Positions 55,436 through 64,000 of a stretch of 64,000 nt of DNA are shown piece by piece. The notes below the pieces were generated by a model. The model was not told the DNA's origin and did not search any database. It saw only the letters and a list, made by a program, of their open reading frames with translations. How positions within the stretch are numbered: position 1 is the first letter of the stretch; every line of letters starts with the position of its first letter. Source of the stretch: Ascaphus truei (Eukaryota > Chordata > Amphibia > Anura > Ascaphidae); assembly GCA_036426205.1 (NCBI GenBank), contig CM071570.1, positions 53,837,087-53,901,086 of the forward strand, given 5' to 3'. The position numbers and the translations under genes are program-made.

Positions 55436-56867
55436 TACAGGAGAGGAGCCAGCACGGGTTGAGGAGGAACTGCGAAGTGAGGTCTGCAGCACCACCTAAT
55501 GGCCGGAGTTGGAGAGATCCTTCTCACCTCTCCACTGGCCCAAAATTTTCAATTCCGACCCGCCCGGGGGTGCAGATGTTGCAAAACGTAATGTCTTCAC
55601 ACTTTAGCTCACTCTGCTAGAGATGCTGCCAAGAAAAGTAGTGGGTGGATTCTTTTCTTGTTGTGTCTGACACCAATACACCATTCCAGTGACTAGGGGT
55701 CTTAGGCTTATCAACTCAATGTAGTTCTTATGTAAATCCTTTTAGGAAGTGTCGAATGGGACTCATTAAACATACTTTGCATGCATTATATATACAACTG
55801 GAGATACTACTAAAATGGAACCCCTCTTCCTCTCGTAGGTTAAGAGAAAAAATGGGACCATCATTAAAAGAACGTGTGTTGGGAGAAATTAGCAGTATAC
55901 GAGTAAGCAGTGATTTGACAAAATGCATAAACTCAAATATAGCCTATAGCAGACCATTCACAATGTCTAATAAAGTCTGTAATCAAGGTGTGTGATGCTT
56001 GATCTTGATGCTGAGACATGCTACTCAATATCAGTGTACATTCCTGCTGCCTTACTGTATCTTTCAGCCAGAACCTCGTAGATCCATTGTACTGTAGGTG
56101 GCCTGCAGACCTGTTATGTAACTTATCAAAAAGTGTACAGTCTCCGTTTTTGGTCTGGTATATATGTCATCAGAAACATGGGGTGCAATACCCAGTACTG
56201 TTTGCATGTAAAGCTTATTGCAGCTTGCAATAAATGTATACACAATAATCCACTACATTGCAAGGACAGATACCTCCCACCTCCCTGGGTTGACCAGGGG
56301 AATGTAGGATAAGGTAGAGAATACAAGCTGTCTCAGCTGTAGTGGTAGGTGAGGGTTCTTATGGCTGCACCAACCCCTATCAGTAGAACCCCACCCCATA
56401 TGTACATGCAGGGGTGACGATAAGTCCAACTTTGTGAGTGACAATACCAACAATGTGTTGCTGTCACAGGGGCTTCTACTGTAGGTCTGTGGTAGCCTAC
56501 ATCAGTGAATCTTGAGCCCATGCAGATGATAAGGTATCACAATTGTAAACCTAGTGGCGGAAAGGATGTAACGTGTTCAATGTATTGTTGAAGATGAGGC
56601 TGCAAGAGCCCACTTCCAAAGTGTCCGTAATAGGTGAATAGATTCTATGCTGCCCACTTCCATGTCTGCCATTCAATGTGTCCCTAGTACTTAACTCAGT
56701 ATGTATAATAGCAATCTGCCATATCTCATTAGCATTGAAGCCCTGAGCATGTTATTGTTATTTCACAAGATCTTCTTTTTGATTTATCATATGCCATATT
56801 AAAAAAAGTAATTTACTGTAGTGCCGACGGTTAGTCTAAAAAAAACAGTGGCAATCACCAACAAGAC
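55433..56867. other. No gene seen
   Basis: Only short chance frames; no repeat boundary recognised. Confidence 0.5.
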
Positions 56868-57083
56868 CCAGGTACATGCTGGGTACATGCTGAAACATTT
56901 CAGTGACATTTCTGCAGAGACTAATGGCCCATCGGATTAACAGCGGGGGTCCCTGGCAGTCCCATTCACTTTGAATGGGACTGCCAGGGACCCCCGCTGT
57001 TAATCCGATGGGCCATTAGTCTCTGCAGAAATGTCACTGAAATGTTTCAGCATGTACCCAGCATGTACCCAGCATGTACCTGG
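56868..57083. repeat. Near-perfect 216-bp palindrome
   Basis: Left arm 56868-56968 and right arm 56972-57083 are exact inverted complements around a 3-base centre (CTT). The only difference is one extra 12-base unit (GGGTACATGCTG) in the right arm. A diverged half copy lies at 60728-60815. It is a foldback element or an inverted duplication. Confidence 0.95.
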
Positions 57084-57239
57084 TTAGTTTAAGGCAAGTT
57101 TAAGGCAAGTTTTAGAATACTCGTTGTCTCGTCTGTAGTTTTCTGTTGTGTGCTGTTTTGCAGGGGGGAAGGTTTGGGGGGTTTTATCCTTTTTTTGAGT
57201 GGCTGTTATTTTATTGGTGCATCATTTGAGTTGTTCTCT

Positions 57240-57275
57240 ATTCTTGACAAAGGCTCAGTATAAAGCAGAAATGTT
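57240..57275 (+). ncRNA. Very weak hammerhead-like motif
   Basis: TTGACAAAG, a GGCTC/AAGC region and AGAAATG follow the order of the motifs at 14.17 and 22.2 kb, but stem II is poor and GAAA is shifted. Kept as a possible relic only. Confidence 0.25.
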
Positions 57276-57906
57276 GAATAAATTGTATCACTTTACACTC
57301 TGGAGTGTTTGATTCCTACATTATCAATATATAATGCCTTGACTGCATCACGCAGTGCACAAACAGTCTACCTCCAAGCTGTCCCCTAGACTCAGGAGTG
57401 GCCTGCATCTCACACAAATTTAGATATAGTATATATAGTATGCAGATCTATATATAAGGTGTAGTGGTGTGAGGGCACTCATAACTAGAAAGAGAATATC
57501 ACAGTTGGGTGCTCTGACAAACTGACATATTAGCAGGAATAGTGTAATTAATAAAGGGCAGGCATTTTCAATGGTGAAATTATAATGTTTACGTTTCATT
57601 AAGCCTTGGACTTTTCTCAAAACCAAAAACAGGGCAAAGTGAAAATCAGCTGTCGTTTAAGCCCCAGAAGCCCCAAAATGGCACAAAATTACATGAGCAG
57701 AAAGAAATGTGTGATGTCATCCACAAGAAACATAAAATGAATATGTACTGTATGTTGTAAAAAGAATACAAATGTAATAACAAATAAGAATACAATAACA
57801 CTGGGTCATAGTGTGATGGCATAATTGGATATGGAAAACTGTACATATTACCGCGTTCCTCCCATTAGAAGTATGTTGCTGGTAAAAGGATTGGCCTTAC
57901 ATATTT

Positions 57907-58098
57907 GGAAAACAAAAGAACAATTCCTGCGCTCCTACCTATTTGGGCTAAAATATACTAGTGACATGTTTACATTTACAACCTAAGTCTGTGTAACAAA
58001 GGAGTCATTCGGTTGCATCTTTTTTCTAAATGTAAACATGTCACTAGTATATTTTAGCCCAATTTGGAAGGAGCGCAGGATCTGTTCTTTTGTTTTCC
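57907..58098. mobile_element. 192-bp foldback MITE
   Basis: Arms of about 72 bases: GGAAAACAAAAGAACA ... TGACATGTTTACATTTA (57907-57978) and their complement (58027-58098), with a few changes. The loop is about 48 bases. No clear target duplication. Confidence 0.88.
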
Positions 58099-58407
58099 AT
58101 AATTGGATATATGGACATCTTCTATTAAACTAAATAAATCCATAACACTTACAGGCTGTTCAAAAGCAAACGGGACCACTCAAGGCTGTCAATGGATATA
58201 GTAACAACAGAAACATATTAACTCCATGTTCATCCAACAGTGCAGTATATGTGGGGTATGGGCACAAAGAGATGACAGGATGGGCCAGGAGGTATCAGAC
58301 TTAAACACAAGGAGGGGAAGAAAATGGAACTGATCAAATCAGGACTGGTAATGAATGAAAGTACCAGTAATTAAAAAAATCAGTTGCATTACCACTCGTA
58401 CATATAT

Positions 58408-58985
58408 TGTGACAGAGTCACTGTCTGAGTAGGTCAGAAAGAGGTTGAGTATGTATGCTTTCTAGCTTTCAGGAGGTTAAACTCCTTTGGAAAGGCAAGC
58501 TGCAGGTGCACCAAATTAAGGCAGACTGAACTCCTGACTGCAAGGAGGTTTTAAAAGGCAGTCAGCAAGCTGCCAGAGCTGAAATACTTTCCCCAACCAG
58601 TAGGACACTGGTTGGTACAATTCCCCAGGCCTGCTGGGGTTACCTGGAAAACACACCCAGGAACAGAATCTCCATAAAACCGGACAAGCCTGCTGGACAC
58701 AGGTCATGTCTGCAAGGAACTGGTGATCCATAGTCTGCTAAGGGAGCAGCCCTGTCTTTCTGCGAGGTGTCAAAGTTCCAGAGGGATTTCCTGGAGACTC
58801 CTGAGATGGATTCCCAGCACCCCAGATAAAGACTTTATATTTTTATTCCAGACGTTTGTGTGAAAGGTTTAAAACTGGAATTAGCCTAACAACCCATTTA
58901 GGTTAGTTAGGACCATTCCTGTGTAGTTAGTCTCCCTACCGTGGAGTAGGTTTTTCAGGACCAAACATTTATATACATTGTTACA
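58408..58985. repeat. Possible LTR-like sequence
   Basis: Begins TGTGACAGAGTCACTG, as the solo LTR at 34626 does, and could end at ATTGTTACA. No target duplication matches, so the limits are uncertain. A segment after it (GGGCCCTGCCCCAAGGAGCT) resembles LINE/SINE tails. Confidence 0.35.
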
Positions 58986-59097
58986 GTAGGTAAGGAGGGC
59001 CCTGCCCCAAGGAGCTAACAGTCTATAAGGAAGGGTAAGTGGAAACATTGGGTTCAGGGGGGTGAGAAGGTTGGTGTTTTTTGGAATTTATAACAGA

Positions 59098-59525
59098 GCA
59101 GCTGTAACATCAGCAAATGGCAGAAAACGTTTGACACCCTTTGGCTGCCCCCAAAGGCTCCCAGAACTACGCAGATGTAGGCTAAAGAGGGTGTGAATTA
59201 ATTCAGCTGTGATACGCAAGTCCTTCAATCTAGGGCAATAAAAATTGCAGAGGGTGCAGCTGATGAACCTCATTGCCAATAATCCCAGATGTTCACCCCT
59301 AGCATGCTATTTCTGTGCAGAGGGGAGCAGTTCTTTAGGAAGCCTTTCAGTCATTTGCCTTTGGGGCAACACAGATGTAAACTGAAGAGGTTCTGAATTA
59401 ATTCAGCTGTGCTATTCAAGTCCTTTAGTCAAGGGCAATAAAAGTTGCTGAGGGCAGAGCTGAAAAATCACATTGCAAGCACTCCCAAATGTCATCCCTT
59501 AGCACACTGTTTCTGTGTTATCTTC
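59098..59525. repeat. Diverged tandem duplication
   Basis: A segment including TTAATTCAGCTGTG, CAAGTCCTT and GGGCAATAAAA occurs at about 59195-59325 and again at about 59398-59525 with about 80 percent similarity by eye. Function unknown; lies at the 3' side of the gypsy element. Confidence 0.6.
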
Positions 59526-59559
59526 GTCAGATTGGCTGCTTTTGTCATTGTGTCCAACA

Positions 59560-59886
59560 CTGCTTCCCTTCTCATTCGTTGTGTCTCCAAAACGGTAGAA
59601 TGGATGACTATGATACAGATACGCAGACGTATATTGGGCATTACGTCATAGAAGCTTGTCCTTAAGACTCTAAAAAGTCACGGATGCCTCATGCAGACCA
59701 AAATGGAGAACTTTCTATTGGAACAACCCATCAGGAATGGCAAAAGCAGTGCTTTTTTTGCAGAGTTGAAAGTGGGATCTGCCAATAACCTTTGGTCAAA
59801 CCCAGACTAGACAAAAATCTGGCTTTCCCTAGTATCTCTATCAATTCATCTACTCTAGGGATTGGGTAAGCATAAAACTGAGATAC
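59560..59886 (-). pseudogene. RT palm remnant of the Gmr1-like element
   Basis: After the stop, AYPIPRVDELIEILGKARF and LGLTKGYWQIPLS continue the RT. The expected YLDD catalytic box is degraded (AYLYHS near 59620). RNase H not recognised. Confidence 0.65.
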
Positions 59887-60471
59887 TTAATTTAATTTCC
59901 TTAAATCGTTGCAACGCATAATTGTACAATCGGGTTTTGAAACCATTACTTTGGGATTGCAACGCTCACTGTCGGAATCCTCAAAGACTTCCAACTCTAG
60001 CATTTTTGTTTGTTTTTTTAACTTCCACCCTTCCATTGTTTTTGCTTCTGGAATGCTGTACAGTTGGATTTTTACAGAAATTCCTGGTTTAGTGATGATA
60101 TCATAGTACATCGCTGTGGTACAACCGGGTGTCAGTGAGAAGACACCACTATTATGTTCTATCATTTTGGCGACCATAACATCTTGTTCAGGTATGAGCT
60201 CCGGCGAGATGAAAACTTGGACTTGGAATCCGACAGTCTTGGTATCAGCATCTGTTATGACCATATAGGCTTCCCAGTCATGCCAAAGCTTTAACAATTT
60301 TAAATTATATACTTGTACTTGCTTGCGGTTGTCAAGTTGTCTAACCTTGTTGTTGACTTCCCCTAATGCCTCAATGATCTCATAAGGTCCTTGCCATCTT
60401 GTAAGGAGTTTGCTCTCAGCTGTAGGCACTAGTACTGTACCATAACGTGATCTCCGGGCTAGAACTTTCAT
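59887..60471 (-). pseudogene. Integrase C-terminus joined to RT N-terminus
   Basis: A 194-codon open frame. The first part (AESKLLTRWQGPYEIIEALG, then QVQVYNLKLLKLW) is the integrase C-terminal domain. After a linker, SLTPGCTTAMYYDIITKPGI, YSIPEAK, and CNPKVMVSKPDCTIMRCNDL give the entry of a gypsy RT, up to RKLN and a stop. Having both in one frame shows directly that integrase precedes RT. Confidence 0.85.
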
Positions 60472-61420
60472 ATTTTGGCATCTTGATTGTAATACGTTCG
60501 TTGGTTTTCTTGAGCCCTCTCGATACGCTCTCAGTCTATGGGAGTCAATAGGTCTATCCTGTCCCTCATATTACGGAAATAACATTATTTCCTTGCACTG
60601 GCTGTTTTTCCATATCTCTTTTGCTATAAATAATCTGTCTCTAAGATAGCGTCCGAATAGCAACTGAAAGTCTGAGAAACCTCTCTCACAGCAAATATTA
60701 AGTAAGGTAGAAGTCCAGATTAAGTTTGAATGGGACTGCCAGAGACCCCCACTGTGTTAATCCAATGGGCCATTAGTCTGTCTGCAGAAATATCACAGAA
60801 ATGTTGCTGCATTACTGGGAGATTGCCCGAAATGTTCCAAGGCAAGTGTTCGGATACTCGTGGCTGCATCTGTAGGTCCCAATTTCTCCTATCCTTACTA
60901 ACTTCTTTAGCATTCCTTTAAGTGTCCGTTTGAAGCGCTGAACTAATTAATCAGTTTGCGTGTAATAGACTGAAGTTTTAAGGGTTTATATTGAAGTAAA
61001 CTGCAAAGCGCCTTCATACAGTAAGTCTTCATACAAAGGGGTTCCTTGATCTGTGAATATTTATTTCAGTATTCCTGCCCCAGCGATCACCTGTAGTAGT
61101 TCCTTCACAATTTCCTTGGACATTAACGAGTGCTATAGCTTCTGGGTACCTTGTAGCATATTCCAGTATTACCAATATATACTGATGTCAACGAGTTGAT
61201 TTTTCCAGTGCAAACAAGATCCATGGCTAATCTTTCAAAACACTCATCAATGATGAGTAGTGGAACTAGAGGGTTTCAGAGCCGAGAACAAGGAGCTGTT
61301 AGTTAGCACTCTGGGCAGGAGGAGCCACAAAATCTTTAAAGAACTCTATGTACGATTGTGTCCACTCTTAGGTGACTGTCAAACAAATGGCCTTTGCAGA
61401 GTCTTCCTTTGTACTTTGAG
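60472..61420 (-). pseudogene. Integrase of the Gmr1-like element
   Basis: Order on the minus strand: HLRVDTIVHRVL and CGSSCPEC (zinc-binding HHCC part), FERLAMDLVCTGK with a catalytic-type Asp at 61213-61224, then VILEYATRYPEAIALV at about 61130-61170, and a TDQGTP-like segment. Then comes a degenerate stretch to the C-terminal domain. Frameshifts throughout. Confidence 0.78.
60728..60815. repeat. Half copy of the 56.9-kb palindrome unit
   Basis: TTGAATGGGACTGCCAGAGA through TGCAGAAATATCACAGAAATG matches the right arm of the palindrome with several changes. It is inserted between integrase domains of the gypsy relic. Confidence 0.8.
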
Positions 61421-61536
61421 GGACTAGTATCTGTTCTATATTATTCTCTGCTCTGCTTAAAACATAATATGGTCAGACTCCTTTTTACTTTCCCTCGACC
61501 TGAACACCATTTACAGTACTTCTGCTAGTTCTGTTC

Positions 61537-62127
61537 TCAGTTTTTAAAGTAGAATGTCATTGACTTGATCACGTCCAAAACTGGATAAATTTCTCGGACT
61601 GATCCTCTAGGTTCACTTCCTGTGTATCCGAGTTTGACAAAACTTGTGAATCTTGGGGGTGACCCCTTCCTCGCAGGTTTGATCATTCCTTTCTTCAGTC
61701 TGCTACCTGCAAGGGCTTCCTCCTGAGCCTTCATTTTTAGCAAGATCCACAATTTCTTGGCTTCTCTCCTTTCACATGTTGCTTTTCTGGCTTTCCCGGT
61801 TATCTGTAAGTGACTATGTAGACATGAATTGCTCATTAGAAATATATTGCTTTGCCTTGAGGTCATTATTCATCCCTATTCGATCTGGACTAGCTTTCCA
61901 AAGTTTGGGAAATTTCTTCCCAATAAGACTGGATAGGGTAGTCAGGAGATGACCAGGGCTGTAACTTTTCTTCCTTTTCCCTGTATTTCAATAATTGCAG
62001 TGCTCGTGGAATAAAAGTTCACTATCCCATGCACACATGATATCCAAACTCTTATTTAGTTCCTGTTTACATGACCAATCAGCCTTTCTGAAAGCAGAGT
62101 GACTGCACTTCCGGAGTCAACCAGAGC
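61537..62127 (-). pseudogene. Protease region of the Gmr1-like element
   Basis: ALVDSGSAVTLL at about 62091-62127 holds the aspartic protease active-site DSG. A spacer with little recognisable structure follows, including a 109-codon open stretch rich in Lys and Arg. Confidence 0.68.
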
Positions 62128-62166
62128 AGTGGTATCCTAGCCATTTTTTTTAATAGTCCTGATAAA

Positions 62167-63150
62167 TCAGTGTGATGTTTCAACCGCTCCCACAAGGTTA
62201 ATCAAACTGCAATCAATTATGGGAATGCCCATGTTGCATTGAATAGGCTCCGGTTTGTTGGGGCATTGAGCAGCTAGGTGGCTCAACTCTCCACAATTGT
62301 AATTCTTGAGGGATACCCGAGTTCTTTTCACTTGATTATGGTTATTACAGTAGGTCTTTCCTTGATTGGTTTGCCCATTATCCCTCCCCATTAAAGCCCA
62401 GCACTTTCATAGCACGGTCTTCACGACTGGATTAAGTCTCTTATTGTGGCCCCAGTCCTCATTCTGTGTCTTTAATGGCCTGGTGTAATATTACCAGCAC
62501 TATAAAGTTGCTATAAGAGTCAGGAGCATTTTGTCCAACCTATTCACGTAAGAGTAGAGGTAAAGCTCATAGAAATCGATCCAATTCGAGTAGCTCTATA
62601 ATTTTGGCAGGACTGTTGATTTCTGGCCTTGGCCACTTCTGTGCCAAATGAATCAGCTAGAACATTTGGGAATGTGGAGTCTTGCCCTCCCAGTACTTCC
62701 ATGCGTGCAACCTGTGCATGGATTGCTGCAGTTACTCTGGCGAGAATTTACAACTTCAGACGAGGATACTCCGCAGCATCTTCTAAATCAAGTTTGCGGT
62801 AGGCATTTTAGCTTCACTGCACAAAAAAAGGCTTGAGTGTACCAGCCTATTGCCCCTGAGGCCAAGCCTGCCAAGTAGTGATTCTCTCGAATGCTAGAAG
62901 GTAAGCCTTAACATCTACCTCTGTCAGTCATTTTTTGTCAAAAATAATTGGCCCTGATCACATGACATTCCTCCATGCTATTCTTGCCCACAATACTTGG
63001 TCTTTAAAGAATCTCTCCCACTCTCTTAACCACTTCCAGTAACATGGCTCTGTCCTGTGTAGCCTGGCTTAACAACAACTGGTTAGTTTCTTGTTGCCGT
63101 GCAGTACTGGGCACCAGGACCTTCACCAAGTTCTGCATCATCCCACCACT
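62167..63150 (-). pseudogene. gag of the Gmr1-like element
   Basis: The minus strand reads a capsid-type segment: EVDVKAYLLAFERITTWQAW, then a frame-broken NAYRKLDLEDAAEYPRLKL and ARVTAAIHAQ. Downstream is a knuckle-like YNCGELSHLAAQCPNK, whose first Cys is changed to Asn. It has the layout of gypsy gag with a SCAN-like capsid. Stops interrupt it repeatedly. Confidence 0.7.
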
Positions 63151-64000
63151 GCCACCATATGTGATAAAGCACCCTGCATGTCTGTGCTCTGAACCTGGTG
63201 CTACTTTAGAAGTAGCATCTCTTCAATCTAGTTGGTAGGCTTTTAGCCAATTTGGGAGATCAAAGTGGTGTCCTCTGTGATAGTCAGAGCAAATCAATAC
63301 AGTATTTTGCGAAAACACACAAACAAATTCCATCTGTCTGTAATATTCTACACTAACAGGTCAAACTTTAAGTATATATCTATTAAGATTGCCCTTCCCT
63401 TTTCAAGGGATTTAATCCCTAGGCTCTAGGATGCCATGCCCAAGGGGATATACACTTTATAAAGCCACACTCCTCCCTGTTCAGTTAACGTGCAGATGCA
63501 GTGGGCTTCTTTGTTCCTTTTGGTTGGATATAATGTAATATTCTGCACCAACATTGTCATGAAATCTATATTCTGTTATCTGCGAGAACATTGAAGCTTC
63601 TATATCTCTATATATGGGCAGTGACAAGAAATGTGCATGCAATTAATTTACTGAATAAAGTACGGTACTTGATGTTCGCTAATGTTCAGGATATTTAACC
63701 ATATGTTGGTCTCTTTAGTAAATGTAGCCATTGCTAATGTATGAAAATAATTCCTGGGATAACCAAAGCTCCAGTAAGAGGTAGCCTGATCCGGTGTTAA
63801 CTGCCATTGATCATTAATCCCAGTCCAGCTCTGATAACACGTATTGGAGCACAGTATATCCTCCCTCCCCCAATATTTGTTTAGCTATGTACACTGTGCA
63901 TGATATGATTCCATGTAAGGCAATTGTGCTCAGTTTCTTTTTATTTCGATTACATTTTATCTTTTTCTATTAAGAACAGAAAATATGAGTATACGTTTTG
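63151..64000. other. No gene seen
   Basis: May contain the leader or LTR of the gypsy element, but no ends or primer site were recognised. Confidence 0.4.

Larger units (their letters stand above)
59560..63150 (-). mobile_element. Gypsy-type LTR element relic with integrase before RT (Gmr1-like)
   Basis: Minus-strand order from 63150 downward: gag capsid and knuckle, protease, integrase, then reverse transcriptase. Most gypsy elements have integrase last. Integrase upstream of RT in a gypsy element is the mark of the Gmr1-like group, described from fishes and other deuterostomes. No LTR was identified at either end. The whole copy is decayed by stops, frameshifts and small deletions. Confidence 0.82.

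Overview
The window looks like intergenic, repeat-dense nuclear DNA from a vertebrate with a large genome, most likely an amphibian and probably a frog. The evidence is the mix of elements: Penelope-like elements with hammerhead-ribozyme cores, a Tx1-type LINE, a second L1-type LINE, L2/CR1-group LINEs, tRNA-headed CORE-SINEs, PIF/Harbinger MITEs, a gypsy element with an unusual gene order, and many microsatellites. I found no convincing host protein-coding gene, tRNA, rRNA or CRISPR array. All positions and homologies were read by eye, so family names are inferences from motifs and not database results.

Layout. 1-1.7 kb: the end of an LTR element with a 306-codon ORF. 2.7-4.9 kb: an antisense L2/CR1-group LINE, then a Harbinger MITE. 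5.6-6.7 kb: a solo LTR (4-bp target duplication, AGTA). 6.7-7.4 kb: two CORE-SINEs in opposite orientation. 7.9-10.5 kb: a MITE, microsatellites, and 162-bp direct repeats enclosing an apparently complete hammerhead ribozyme. 11.1-13.5 kb: a Penelope-like element (reverse transcriptase plus GIY-YIG nuclease) split by a TA-flanked MITE and by a solo LTR. 17.8-19.2 kb: a 1.4-kb inverted-repeat transposon with an internal palindrome. 24.9-25.3 kb: a LINE tail. 27.0-27.8 kb: an L1 ORF1 relic.

28.6-33.7 kb: a second Penelope-like element on the minus strand, split by a 4.3-kb retrovirus-like LTR element with a tRNA-Leu-like primer site. 33.7-35.7 kb: two Harbinger MITEs and a solo LTR (TSD GCCAT). 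37.8-43.1 kb: a complete LTR element (TSD TTAA) with no reverse transcriptase, only overlapping 239- and 702-codon ORFs. 44.1-45.4 kb: a LINE tail and a TA-flanked MITE.

46.6-54.2 kb is a three-level nest: an antisense L1, containing an LTR, containing a Tx1-type LINE whose ORF2 has lost its reverse transcriptase but stayed open as an endonuclease/C-terminal fusion. 56.9-58.1 kb: a near-perfect palindrome and a second hairpin. 59.6-63.2 kb: a decayed gypsy element on the minus strand, ordered gag - protease - integrase - reverse transcriptase, as in the Gmr1-like group.

These parts do not form a host pathway. They are independent mobile elements, and the nesting gives their relative ages. 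The strongest candidates for something undescribed are the RT-less LTR family with a novel overlapping ORF pair, the RT-deleted Tx1 ORF, and the hammerhead between direct repeats.
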